From contig JAUNDI010000001.1 of NCBI GenBank assembly GCA_030526155.1, positions 62,001 to 126,000 of the forward strand: a stretch of DNA of 64,000 bases, written 5' to 3'. This document shows, piece after piece, positions 27,498-37,165 of this stretch (positions within the stretch are counted from its first letter, which is position 1; the number at the start of each line of letters is the position of its first letter). Source of the stretch: Bacteroidia bacterium (GTDB taxonomy: Bacteria; Bacteroidota; Bacteroidia; Bacteroidales; Marinilabiliaceae). The translations under genes and the position numbers were made by a program. The notes under the pieces were generated by a model that was not told where the DNA came from, ran no database searches, and worked only from the letters and a program-made list of their open reading frames with translations.

Positions 27498-28859
27498 ATG
27501 GATAAACACGGCAAAGTACTTATAGTAGATGATAATATGGATGTGCTCCTCTCGTTGCACATGCTTTTGAAGAATCATGTCGAGAAGGTGCAAGTCCTTA
27601 CCGACCCACAGCGTATCCCTGAATTTCTCTCTAGTCTCGACCCCGATGTCATAATCCTAGATATGAACTTCAAGCGAGATGCCATAAGTGGCGAGGAGGG
27701 TTACGAATGGCTACAGAAGATACAGGAGATTAAGCCTAGTGCGGTGGTACTATTCATAACGGCTTATGTCGACACTGAAAAAGCCGTAAGAGCTATTAAG
27801 GCGGGAGCGATAGATTTCATCCCTAAGCCATGGAATAATAACAAGGTTTTGGCTACCGTATTAAGTGCTATCGAGCTAAGCGATTCTAGAAAAATTGCGA
27901 GCAACAAGGGTGCTGTAAGTACCCTCTCTGCACATAGGGAGCCTATAGGTTCATCGCAAATTTTCAATAGATTGAAGGAGCAATGTCATACCGTAGCGAC
28001 GACAGATACCTCTGTTCTTATCTTGGGTGAGAATGGTTCGGGTAAGGATGTGATAGCTCATTATATACATGAGAACTCTAATAGGGCGGATAAGCCTTTC
28101 GTAAGTATTGACCTCGGTTCGCTCTCTGAGTCTCTTATGGAGGATGAACTATTCGGACACGAAAAGGGCGCATATACTGGCGCTAATGCCCAAAAGATTG
28201 GTCGTGTAGAGATGGCCAATGGCGGTACGCTCTTCATGGACGAGATAGGCAATCTATCTGCCCCTATGCAGCAGAAGCTTCTTACACTGGTTGAGAAGCG
28301 CCAGATAACACGCTTAGGTGGTACTAAGCCTATTATGGTAGATTTTAGACTTATATGTGCTACAAATGCCCCAATACATAAGGAGGTCGAGGAGGGTACA
28401 TTCCGTCGTGATCTCCTATATAGAATAAATACTATCGAACTTCATACCCCACCTCTTCGTGATAGGGAGGGAGATGTTATTGAGTTGGCCGAGGAGTTTA
28501 TATCTCTCTTTGCTAAAAAGTACAACAAATCGCACCTCACATTGTCTGATGATGCTCGTGAGGCTCTACTTGCTCACTCTTGGCCTGGTAATGTCCGTGA
28601 GCTGCTCCATACCATAGAGAGGGCAGTGGTAATGGCTAAGGGTAGTGTGATATGTAGTGCCGATATCCCTATGGAGAGGGTAGAGGAGGGTAACACCTCT
28701 ACTGCTAATGAGGAGATGCCACTAAGGCTCGAGGAACTCGAGAGGGTAGCTATCCGTAAGGCTATAGAGAGGTCGGATGGTAACCTTACACAGGCTGCGG
28801 AGATTCTAGGTATTACTAGATATGCCCTATACAGAAAACTTGAGAAGATAAAACTATAA
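27498..28859 (+). CDS. Sigma54-dependent NtrC-family response regulator
   Basis: A 453-residue transcription activator with receiver, AAA+ and Fis-type HTH domains. The phosphoacceptor is Asp55 (VIILDMNF) with the acidic pair in VDDN near the start. Walker A GENGSGKD is at about residue 177, the sigma54-contact loop GAYTGA at 224-229 (Tyr replaces the common Phe), and the HTH NLTQAAEILGITRYALYRKL is at the C terminus. It should activate RpoN-dependent promoters. The partner kinase follows after 14 bases. No convincing -24/-12 promoter was found in the window. Confidence 0.94.
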   Translation: MDKHGKVLIVDDNMDVLLSLHMLLKNHVEKVQVLTDPQRIPEFLSSLDPDVIILDMNFKRDAISGEEGYEWLQKIQEIKPSAVVLFITAYVDTEKAVRAIKAGAIDFIPKPWNNNKVLATVLSAIELSDSRKIASNKGAVSTLSAHREPIGSSQIFNRLKEQCHTVATTDTSVLILGENGSGKDVIAHYIHENSNRADKPFVSIDLGSLSESLMEDELFGHEKGAYTGANAQKIGRVEMANGGTLFMDEIGNLSAPMQQKLLTLVEKRQITRLGGTKPIMVDFRLICATNAPIHKEVEEGTFRRDLLYRINTIELHTPPLRDREGDVIELAEEFISLFAKKYNKSHLTLSDDAREALLAHSWPGNVRELLHTIERAVVMAKGSVICSADIPMERVEEGNTSTANEEMPLRLEELERVAIRKAIERSDGNLTQAAEILGITRYALYRKLEKIKL

Positions 28860-28873
28860 AGTGTAGAGTGCAT

Positions 28874-30055
28874 ATGTTTGGTTGGTTCAAAGATAAGAGC
28901 ATTAGACGCCTACGACTTATGTTGGCCTCTATAAAGTCTAGAGACTACTCTCTGCACTTTAATGAGCAGAAACTCCGCGGCGAGGAGCTAAAGCTTGCCC
29001 AGGAGATAAATGACGTTATAACCGAATTAAGAGATGCCAATAGACGTATCGATGCACAATATGGCTATCTAGAGGCTCTGCTCAATAAGACCAAGACTTT
29101 CTTGATAGTGGTGGACGACTTTGGCAATGTAAATTGGATGAATGAGTCGGCTATCAATGGCTTATGCGGCTTTAAGGTCGATAGATTAGCCGATTTGGCT
29201 GTACTGAATGATATACTACCTAAGGAGTTAGAGTCGCTCCAGGTAGGCCAACAAAAGCTAGTTACCATGATGCTAAAGGGCTCTTTGGTGGAGTGGTGCA
29301 TAAGCATGACAAGGTACAACCGCCAAGGGGTAGATGTAAAGCTATATAGCATAGATGACGTACAGTCGGTATTGCGCCAAAACGAGGTAGAGGCTCAAAA
29401 TAAGCTAGTGCGCGTGCTAACTCACGAGATTATGAACTCTCTATCTCCTATTATCTCTCTATCTGATACACTCAACCAGTCGTTTGACGAAGGTAATGTG
29501 GATAAGGAGGATGTCCAAATGGCTCTTCAGGCGATATATCGACGTAGTCAGGGCCTACTAGATTTCGTCGAGTCGTTCCGTAAGGTATCACGCATATCAC
29601 AGCCTCAACGTGCTATGGTCGGACTAGATGTCATAATATCCGATCTGCACCAGCTATTCCCTAGTCCTACTATCACTTTCCTCATCGAGGACGATACGGA
29701 GATGCTCTATGTAGACCAAAGTCAGATAGAACATGTACTAATCAATCTGCTCAAAAATGCTATCGAGGCGTGCGAGGGTGTGAATGAGCCCAAAATTACC
29801 CTTTCTACATATGCCAATAGACCAAGTAATACATTCTATATTGAGATATCAGATAATGGTCAAGGTATCTCCTCTGAGGTCGCTGAACAGATATTTGTCC
29901 CATTCTTCACTACAAAAAATACAGGCTCTGGTATCGGCCTAAGCGTATGTAGGCAGATAATAAACATGCACGGCGGAAGGATAAGCGTGGAGAGTAAAGA
30001 GGGCGAAGGGGCTAAATTCGTAGTCATATTACCATATACCCCTCCTAATATGTAA
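28874..30055 (+). CDS. Soluble PAS histidine kinase, NtrB-like partner
   Basis: A 393-residue sensor kinase without membrane segments. An N-terminal coiled coil leads to a PAS-like domain (about 70-160, FLIVVDDFGNVNWMNESA). The phosphoacceptor is His184 in LTHEIMNSLSPI, and the HATPase domain shows NLLKNAIEA, DNGQGIS, FFTTKNTGSGIGLSVC. The lack of a membrane anchor suggests a cytoplasmic cue. The ATG at 28874 is preferred to an in-frame GTG six bases earlier. Directly cotranscribed with the NtrC-like regulator. Confidence 0.92.
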   Translation: MFGWFKDKSIRRLRLMLASIKSRDYSLHFNEQKLRGEELKLAQEINDVITELRDANRRIDAQYGYLEALLNKTKTFLIVVDDFGNVNWMNESAINGLCGFKVDRLADLAVLNDILPKELESLQVGQQKLVTMMLKGSLVEWCISMTRYNRQGVDVKLYSIDDVQSVLRQNEVEAQNKLVRVLTHEIMNSLSPIISLSDTLNQSFDEGNVDKEDVQMALQAIYRRSQGLLDFVESFRKVSRISQPQRAMVGLDVIISDLHQLFPSPTITFLIEDDTEMLYVDQSQIEHVLINLLKNAIEACEGVNEPKITLSTYANRPSNTFYIEISDNGQGISSEVAEQIFVPFFTTKNTGSGIGLSVCRQIINMHGGRISVESKEGEGAKFVVILPYTPPNM

Positions 30056-30364
30056 TATGCTGATTATTAGTAATACACACAATATTACCCCATCTGTAAT
30101 CGCGTCTATGCAAATATTTTTTACCCTTCAAATACACTTTTTTACACCTTATATATATGGTATATAATCCCTATATAATACGTCTTTAACAGATTTATAC
30201 ATATTTGTCCACCTATTAAATAATATTTTTACCTCAGAGGTCAGATGTATCATATTTCTTTGCACTCGTTAAAAGATGTTTAGTAGTTGTTGGTCTGATG
30301 CATAAAGATTAACGCTTCGAGGCATAATAAGGTGGTAATAATAAACACATGTAAATATCTATTT
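30056..30364 (+). other. Leader region of the polysaccharide utilisation locus
   Basis: Very A/T-rich. A near-consensus -7 element (TTTCTTTG, 30255-30262) is followed by GCACTCG, the same bases that follow the tRNA-Met -7 element. It would give a leader of about 100 nt. No terminator for the kinase gene and no gene were recognised. Confidence 0.4.
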
Positions 30365-32056
30365 ATGAAAACAACAAAACTGATGTGGCGGACATTGAGT
30401 GCCGCTTGTATCGCAGCATTGGCTTTTGTAGGTTGCCAGGAGGATCTATATTCTATAGATGCACCTGATGGCTTGCAGGAAGAGATCGATGCTATCGCTG
30501 CCGAGAGAGAGGCAGAGAAGAATCAACAGGGCGATAATGAGACTCTCATTATTAATACCTATGATGTAGGTGCTACTGATTGCTCTTCGGGATGGTGGAC
30601 AGCATTCTCTGATTATTTCAAGATTCCTACCGGCAAAATGCTTGTTTTGGAGTTCGTGAACCATACTACAGGCGCAAATAACTGGAACAACTGGAATCTT
30701 TGTGTTACTTCGCCTGACGTACGCGATGGCGATAACTATTCAGAGTACTTCGTACTTCGTTCGGATAACTACGGTTGGGGTAACGATAAGTATGATGGCG
30801 GTATCATTAGCAATGATTATCCAGACCTTGATGGCGATGGCGATATCTGGAACGACTTCCGCGCTATCATGGCTGATGCTAATGTAGTAATGAAGGTCGA
30901 CCACTCTAAGGCTGGTTACTGCTACGTTACAGCAGTGGCTACAAGCGCTGATGGTAAGACTACTATTACAGAGACATACAACCACCCAGTATCTATCTCT
31001 GAGGATATTCAAGCTTTCCTCGTAGCTGATGGTAGTTATATGGAGATGAAGAAGGCTACATTGATGCCTTCAGAGGTTGCAGAGCTCGTAGATTATGAGC
31101 CAGTATCATTGTCTATCTCAAATGCTCCACAGTCTATTGTTATCGGTGAGACCGACTTCTGGGGTGGTGCTTCGGCTACTGTAACTTTCGCTGATGGCTC
31201 TTCTGCTCCTGTTGATACAGCAGATGTGACATTCGCTATCATTCCAGACCTTACAACAGTAGGTACAAAGACTATCGTTTTGGCTTACACAAAGACAAAA
31301 CTTGGTAATGTTTGTAAGCCTGTTACAGGTTACTACGTTCTTGAGGTAACTAACAAGATTGAGGCTATCGATGTTAAGAATAACGTACCTGACTTCACAT
31401 ACTACTATATGGAGGGTGCAGCACTAAACATCCCTACAGTAGCATTCGAAATCACAGCAACATATAGCGATGGTACATCATCTGTTATGCCAAATGCTAA
31501 TTGCCAATTCATACCTGACTTCGCAAATGGTAAGATGGTAGTTAAGTATAGCGATGAGGTATCTGCTGAGGTGCCAGTGAACTTTGTTAAGGGTTCTTAC
31601 GCTATCGGTGCTCCTGACTTTACTAATGGTTGGTGGACAACATTCAGCCCTTCTGATATCAAGGTAGAGGTAGGTACTCCACTAGAGATTGAGCTCTCTT
31701 GCTACTCTGATAACCTCGAGAACTGGCATACTCCATGCTACATCCTCCGTGGCGCAGAGAAGAATGAGTACTGTGTAGTACGTTCTGACAACTTCGGTTG
31801 GGGTGCTGGATATGATGGTAATGACGATAAGGTAGTTGAGAGTGATTGGAATTTCGATACATTCAAGGCTAATATGAATGGCTCACTCTATAAGGTTAAG
31901 ATTACCAATAATGGTAATGGTACAGCAGATATCGAGGTTAACGTTACATACTCAAATGGTGAGGTTCACTTCCAGAACTATAAGGGTATTAAGGTTAACT
32001 CAGACGACCTCTACTTCACTTTCGTTACAGAGGAGTCGTACCTTGTTATAAAGTAA
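30365..32056 (+). CDS. Surface lipoprotein with duplicated WW-type module, putative glycan-binding
   Basis: A 563-residue predicted surface lipoprotein (lipobox LAFVGC, then acidic residues). Two copies of one beta-rich module lie at about 66-245 and 412-563. Each copy starts with GWWT(A/T)F at residues 76 and 422, has an NxENW/NNW-type segment, then (V)LRSDNYGWG or VVRSDNFGWG, and ends with FLVADGSYMEM or FVTEESYLVI. Ig-like domains sit between them. The aromatic-rich repeats suggest a carbohydrate-binding jelly roll, so it may serve as a surface glycan-binding protein. The position directly upstream of SusC supports this. The ATG at 30365 begins the signal peptide. Confidence 0.75.
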   Translation: MKTTKLMWRTLSAACIAALAFVGCQEDLYSIDAPDGLQEEIDAIAAEREAEKNQQGDNETLIINTYDVGATDCSSGWWTAFSDYFKIPTGKMLVLEFVNHTTGANNWNNWNLCVTSPDVRDGDNYSEYFVLRSDNYGWGNDKYDGGIISNDYPDLDGDGDIWNDFRAIMADANVVMKVDHSKAGYCYVTAVATSADGKTTITETYNHPVSISEDIQAFLVADGSYMEMKKATLMPSEVAELVDYEPVSLSISNAPQSIVIGETDFWGGASATVTFADGSSAPVDTADVTFAIIPDLTTVGTKTIVLAYTKTKLGNVCKPVTGYYVLEVTNKIEAIDVKNNVPDFTYYYMEGAALNIPTVAFEITATYSDGTSSVMPNANCQFIPDFANGKMVVKYSDEVSAEVPVNFVKGSYAIGAPDFTNGWWTTFSPSDIKVEVGTPLEIELSCYSDNLENWHTPCYILRGAEKNEYCVVRSDNFGWGAGYDGNDDKVVESDWNFDTFKANMNGSLYKVKITNNGNGTADIEVNVTYSNGEVHFQNYKGIKVNSDDLYFTFVTEESYLVIK

Positions 32057-32087
32057 TTGTGACATACACATTAATACAGGAACAGAG

Positions 32088-35000
32088 ATGAAATTTCAAT
32101 ATTTAATAGCACTTAGCCTTTTGGTTACTGCTCCTATGTCGGCTGCTTTCGCTGAGGAGGTGCATAATAATGAGGTACTAACAGAGGTGCAAGCTGGTAC
32201 AATAAAGGTATCAGGTAAGGTTGTTGACGAGAATGGAGATACTCTCCCAGGCGTTAACGTAGCCGTAAAGGGTACAACAACAGGTACTATTACTGATTTC
32301 GATGGTAACTTTACTCTTAATGTACCATCAAATGCTACAGTAGTATTCTCTTTCGTTGGCTACACAAACCAAGAGATAGTAGTAAATGGTCAGACAAATC
32401 TCGGTACCATTACTCTCCAAAGCGAGAGCTTCGAGATGAATGATATCGTAGTCGTAGGTTATGGTACACAGAAGAAGGTCGACCTCACTGGTTCAGTAGC
32501 TATCGTAGATGCTGATGAGATGAAGAAGGTGTCGAACTCAAATATGTCGACAATGCTTCAAGGTAAGGTGGCTGGTGTGAACGTCACTACAGATGGTCAG
32601 CCTGGTGCCGACCCAGCAGTACGTATCCGTGGTTTGGGCTCTTTCGGCTCTACAGCACCTCTCTACGTTATCGATGGTGTGCCTATGGGTACTACAATAC
32701 GCGACTTCTCTCCTAATGATATAGAGACTATCCAGGTATTGAAGGATGCCTCTGCAGCTGCTATCTACGGTTCGCGTGCTGCTAATGGTGTCATCATCAT
32801 TACTACTAAGCAGGGTAAGAAGGACCAACCAATGCGTATCGACTACCGCGGCTATGTAGGTATGGATAATGTAAAGAGCGACGTATATGAGGTAATGAAT
32901 GCTGAGGAGTACGCTCAGTATCTCACTATGGCATGTAAGAACTCTGGTGATGCTCTCCCTGCTGGTTATGATAAGTCTACTCAAGAGTATAAAGACTATA
33001 TCGAGGGTGTAGATACCGATTGGTTCGATGAACTATATAAGACAGGTATCCGTCAGAATCATAACCTTAATATCTCGGGTGGTGGAGCAAGCAACACTTA
33101 CAACCTTTCACTCGACTACTTCGGTCAGGATGGTACTATCGTAGGTGCTGGTCCTAACTACGACCGTTTCACTGCTCGTTTGAACAATACTATGGATGTT
33201 AAGTTCCTTAATATCAAGACAAGTATTGTATATACCCATAGCAAGCAGAATAATATGGCATTCTCTAACGCTAATGAGTATGTAAATGGTCTCTCTAACG
33301 GTTCGGGTGGCCCAGTTATCTTGGCTGCTATGTTTATGCCTCCTTCAATAAAGGCTAAGGACCCTTCTACATGGTGCCTTGATAAGTACTACCCATCAGC
33401 TTCTAACTATAAGTACGACTCATTCGGTTATGGTACATACTATACAGGTGCTCATGGCGATGTACAGATGACAAACCCATTGCTCCTCAACGAGATCCTT
33501 GAAAGACGTACAGATGTAGATCGTGTAGCGTTGACAGGTACTCTTAACTTCGACCTCCTTGATATGATTGGTCAGAAGAATGATAACCATAAGTTGAACT
33601 ATGTGCTCAACCTCGCATGGAATAAGACAATCTGCAAAGATTTGAACTTTATCCCATCATTCTTCCAGTCAAATAAGGCAACTCTCGATAAGCAATATGA
33701 GGTATTTACTCAGGGCTATCGTAACAACCAAGACTTCCTCGTAGAGAATACATTGACATATGATGGTAAGATCGCAGAGCTCCACCACCTAAATGTAGTG
33801 GTAGGTCAGACTTTCCAAAGAGAGCGTTACCACACTCTCACAGGTACAGGTTATGAGATGTCAGAGCCTTACTACTTGCAGCTCAATAATGCTAAGGAGA
33901 CAAACGCTGGTACATACGAGAGCGAGCACGTAATCGCATCATTCATCGGTCGTCTTAACTATGACTATGATGGCAAGTACCTCCTCTCTGGCGTAGTTCG
34001 TCGTGATGGTTCTTCACGCCTCTCTTCTGATGACCGTTGGGATATCTTCCCATCATTGTCTCTCGGTTGGCGTATTGATCGTGAGGATTTCTTCCCATTC
34101 GATGATAGCTTGATCAACCTTCTTAAGGTTCGTGGTTCATATGGTGTACTCGGTAATGAGAATATCGGTGAGTACCAGTATATGTCTACTATGGGTCGCG
34201 GTGATTACTCATATAGCTTCGGCGGCGATAAGGTATTCGGTTCTGCTCTCACAGACTACGTAAATACTGCTATCAAGTGGGAGAAGAAGAAGTCAACAGA
34301 CATCGGTCTCGATATCGCAATGTGGGGCAACCGCTTCGAGTTTAATGTCGACTGGTATAAGTCAGTATCTGAGGATTTGCTCTATGGCGTATCTGTACCT
34401 TCTGAGGCAGGTGTACGTAACGAGAAGGTTACTATGAATGCCGCTACAATGGAGAACTCAGGTCTCGAATTCTCTGCAACATATAGAAATACAGATCACC
34501 CTGTTAAGTTTGAGTTCTCAGCTAACGTATCTACCCTTAAGAATAAGGTAACATCTCTTGGTGATGCTAAGGTACAAAATGATGGCTACTGCCGTACAGA
34601 GGTAGGTGACGAGGTAGGCCGTTTCTTCGGTCTCGTTGCTGAGGGCGTAATCAAGAATGAGGAGCAACTCAACAACCGCGTTAATGCTTTGGGTAATGTA
34701 GTATTCCAACAGGGCGCTGAACTCGGTGATATCGCTTACAAGGATACTGATTTGGATGGTGATATTGATATGGACGACCGCGTATTCCTCGGTAGTGGTC
34801 TCCCTAAGGTCAACTTCGGTCTTAACGCTCGCGTAGAGTGGAATGGTATCGACCTCTCGGTAGCTACATTCGGTGCAGCAGGCTTCAAGGCTCTCGACCA
34901 TATCGATATGGCTACACATCAGTCTGGTGGTTTGGCTAATAAGAGCAAGGATCTCCTCAACGCATGGACTCCAGAGAACAGCAACTCTAATACTCCACGA

Positions 35001-35297
35001 GTTATGTACTCTACAACAGCTCCTATCACATCAAATACCTTCAGCGACCGTTTCCTCAAGAATGGTTCTTACCTCAAGATCGCTAATGTCGAGCTCGGTT
35101 ACAACTTCAAGAATGAGTGGTTCAAGGATGTCGTAAGCAATGTACGTCTCTACGTATCGGCTCAGAACCTCCACACATTCTCTAAGTACAATGGTTACAA
35201 CATCGACTTCGCAGGTGGTACATTTACTCCAGGTTACAACTACTGTTCGTATCCTTCTCCACGTACCTTCATGGCTGGTCTTAACTTCTCATTCTAA
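32088..35297 (+). CDS. SusC/RagA-family TonB-linked outer-membrane transporter
   Basis: TonB-dependent importer of 1,069 residues for oligosaccharides, working with the SusD-like lipoprotein. After the signal peptide comes a carboxypeptidase-regulatory-like domain (KVVDENGDTLPGVNVAVKG), a TonB-box-like DIVVVGYGTQKK, the plug domain (AVRIRGLGSFG, YVIDGVPMG, GSRAANGVIIITTK), and a beta-barrel ending in aromatic NFSF. There is no STN domain, so it is not expected to signal to an anti-sigma factor. It follows the lipoprotein by 31 bases and precedes SusD by 24. Confidence 0.96.
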   Translation: MKFQYLIALSLLVTAPMSAAFAEEVHNNEVLTEVQAGTIKVSGKVVDENGDTLPGVNVAVKGTTTGTITDFDGNFTLNVPSNATVVFSFVGYTNQEIVVNGQTNLGTITLQSESFEMNDIVVVGYGTQKKVDLTGSVAIVDADEMKKVSNSNMSTMLQGKVAGVNVTTDGQPGADPAVRIRGLGSFGSTAPLYVIDGVPMGTTIRDFSPNDIETIQVLKDASAAAIYGSRAANGVIIITTKQGKKDQPMRIDYRGYVGMDNVKSDVYEVMNAEEYAQYLTMACKNSGDALPAGYDKSTQEYKDYIEGVDTDWFDELYKTGIRQNHNLNISGGGASNTYNLSLDYFGQDGTIVGAGPNYDRFTARLNNTMDVKFLNIKTSIVYTHSKQNNMAFSNANEYVNGLSNGSGGPVILAAMFMPPSIKAKDPSTWCLDKYYPSASNYKYDSFGYGTYYTGAHGDVQMTNPLLLNEILERRTDVDRVALTGTLNFDLLDMIGQKNDNHKLNYVLNLAWNKTICKDLNFIPSFFQSNKATLDKQYEVFTQGYRNNQDFLVENTLTYDGKIAELHHLNVVVGQTFQRERYHTLTGTGYEMSEPYYLQLNNAKETNAGTYESEHVIASFIGRLNYDYDGKYLLSGVVRRDGSSRLSSDDRWDIFPSLSLGWRIDREDFFPFDDSLINLLKVRGSYGVLGNENIGEYQYMSTMGRGDYSYSFGGDKVFGSALTDYVNTAIKWEKKKSTDIGLDIAMWGNRFEFNVDWYKSVSEDLLYGVSVPSEAGVRNEKVTMNAATMENSGLEFSATYRNTDHPVKFEFSANVSTLKNKVTSLGDAKVQNDGYCRTEVGDEVGRFFGLVAEGVIKNEEQLNNRVNALGNVVFQQGAELGDIAYKDTDLDGDIDMDDRVFLGSGLPKVNFGLNARVEWNGIDLSVATFGAAGFKALDHIDMATHQSGGLANKSKDLLNAWTPENSNSNTPRVMYSTTAPITSNTFSDRFLKNGSYLKIANVELGYNFKNEWFKDVVSNVRLYVSAQNLHTFSKYNGYNIDFAGGTFTPGYNYCSYPSPRTFMAGLNFSF

Positions 35298-35321
35298 TTG
35301 TAAAATATCAAATTGTCAGAT

Positions 35322-37067
35322 ATGAAAAGAATCAATATAGCTCTGGCAGCATGCTCACTCATGCTAGGATTCACAGCTTGCGACGATCAGCTCGATGTGA
35401 AGAATCCTAACTACCAGACAACAGCAGATTTTGGTGATAACGAGGCAGAACTCCAAGAGGCAGTTATCGCATGTTACAACCGTATCCGTCTCGAGGGTAC
35501 CTTCGCTCGCGTAGGTTATACTATGGATGCAGTACGTGGCGACGAGGTTTGGAATGCATCTCAAGTATGGTATTTGCCTTTCGATAACCTCAATGTAGGC
35601 GCAGGCGACGAGATTGGTCAGTGGATTTGGCGCGACTCATACCATGGCGTCAATCGTGCTAACTTCGTCCTTAAGTTCGTAGAGAAGGCAAAATTGTCTA
35701 CTGATGCTTATAATCAAATCAAGGGTCAGGCTCTCTTCATCCGTGCTTTGATGAATTTCCACCTCACTGCATACTTCCAGAATGTGCCTCTCTACACAAA
35801 TTATGATGCATATTCTACTCTTGAGGGTACATACGCTAAGAATGCCTCACAAGACGAGGTGTTCGACCTTATCGAGGCCGATTTGGCAGAGGCTATGGCT
35901 ATCCTTCCTTCTCGCGATAAGGGTGGTGACTGGGCTAAGGGTCGTGCTACTTGTGGCGCTGCTGCAGGTTTCTATGCTAGAGCTCTTATGTTCCGACATA
36001 AGTTCGCTGAGGCTTATGAGGTACTCAAGGATATCATAGCTGGTAAGTATGGTCACTATGAGTTGATGGCCGATTATGGCGATAACTGCCGCGAGGGGGC
36101 TTCTGAGAATAACGCTGAGTCGCTCTTCGAGGTACAGTTCCTCGACTTCGGTAAGCAGGGTACAGAGGCTGAGTGGACTCCTGTAAATATGACTAAGGAT
36201 GCTACACAGGGCCATGCAGTAGAGTCAAATTACGCTTCTTATGTATTCAACTCATGGGCCGACCTCGCTGGCGCTGATTGGTTATACCAGGAGTTCAAGA
36301 GAGAGCGTACTACAGACGACCGCCTCGATCCACGTCTATACTGGACTCTTGTAACTTACGAGAAGGAGTATGATAACTATACAGGTGTTAAGACTGCTGC
36401 TTATCCTAATGGCGACCCACGTTGCAATACTGTATACCAGACAGATCTCTCAGAGACTCCAGCTGTAAACGCAGGTGCTATAGGTTCTATCTCAATCGCT
36501 AAGAATACTAATGCTCGTAACAACCTCTACAATAAGATAGCAACAGGTCTCTCTTGCGGTGTTAACCTCCGCCTTATGAGATACTCTGACGTTCTTCTCC
36601 GTGCCGCTGAGTGCGAGAATGAAATCAATGGTCCTACACAGACAGCTATCGACTATATCAACCAAGTTCGTCGTCGAGCTACTCTTGCCGACCTTAAACT
36701 TGCTGATTTCCCAACTGCTGATGCTCTCTTCGAGCAGATAGCTAACGTAGAGCGTCCAAAGGAGTTCGGTTGTGAGTACGGTAGAGGTATGGATCTTATC
36801 CGTTGGGGCTTCTTCTACGATGCTTCTCGTCGTCAGCAGCTCACAGAGCATACTACATACTCTTATAAGAACTCTGCAGAGGGCGAGACTATCACAAAGT
36901 GCTCTATGGATAACTACCTCCCTGGTCACGAGTATTTCCCTATCTTCCAAAATACTCTCGACCAAAACAAGAATCTCTTAGGTAACTCAGCTAACTCAGA
37001 GACAGAGACTGATAATACCGAGGCATTCTTCTCTAAGGGCTATAAGGTTCACCCAGTAGTTAAATAA
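35322..37067 (+). CDS. SusD/RagB-family nutrient-binding lipoprotein
   Basis: Outer-membrane lipoprotein of 581 residues that caps the SusC barrel. The lipobox is LGFTAC followed by DDQLD, an acidic tail associated with surface export. The TPR scaffold is recognisable (QIKGQALFIRALMNFHLTAYFQNVPL, YARALMFRHKFAEAYEVLK), as is the C-terminal RPKEFGCEYGRGMDLIRWG typical of SusD. The ATG at 35322 is preferred over an upstream TTG. A strong hairpin separates it from the GH43 gene. Confidence 0.95.
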   Translation: MKRINIALAACSLMLGFTACDDQLDVKNPNYQTTADFGDNEAELQEAVIACYNRIRLEGTFARVGYTMDAVRGDEVWNASQVWYLPFDNLNVGAGDEIGQWIWRDSYHGVNRANFVLKFVEKAKLSTDAYNQIKGQALFIRALMNFHLTAYFQNVPLYTNYDAYSTLEGTYAKNASQDEVFDLIEADLAEAMAILPSRDKGGDWAKGRATCGAAAGFYARALMFRHKFAEAYEVLKDIIAGKYGHYELMADYGDNCREGASENNAESLFEVQFLDFGKQGTEAEWTPVNMTKDATQGHAVESNYASYVFNSWADLAGADWLYQEFKRERTTDDRLDPRLYWTLVTYEKEYDNYTGVKTAAYPNGDPRCNTVYQTDLSETPAVNAGAIGSISIAKNTNARNNLYNKIATGLSCGVNLRLMRYSDVLLRAAECENEINGPTQTAIDYINQVRRRATLADLKLADFPTADALFEQIANVERPKEFGCEYGRGMDLIRWGFFYDASRRQQLTEHTTYSYKNSAEGETITKCSMDNYLPGHEYFPIFQNTLDQNKNLLGNSANSETETDNTEAFFSKGYKVHPVVK

Positions 37068-37084
37068 GTATAAATAGTTAAGGC

Positions 37085-37123
37085 AAAGGCTTCCATATGC
37101 GTATATTGCGTGTGGGAGCTTTT
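37085..37123 (+). terminator. Intra-operon hairpin between susD-like and GH43 genes
   Basis: A 16-bp stem with several G-U pairs: AAAGGCTTCCATATGC pairs with GCGTGTGGGAGCTTTT across a 7-nt loop. It may attenuate transcription or protect the 3' end of the susCD message, lowering hydrolase output relative to the transporter. Confidence 0.6.
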
Positions 37124-37165
37124 GTTCCTAAACAAGGTATAGTACCACAATTAACATAATCAACG

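Noticed and set aside
30056..30364. Riboswitch or sigma54 promoter ahead of the PUL
   Set aside because: No conserved riboswitch core and no GG/GC pair with the -24/-12 spacing; only A/T-rich sequence and a weak -7 element.
32538..32984. A 148-codon minus-strand frame inside the first susC-like gene
   Set aside because: Antisense to the TonB plug domain; composition is that of reverse-strand reading.
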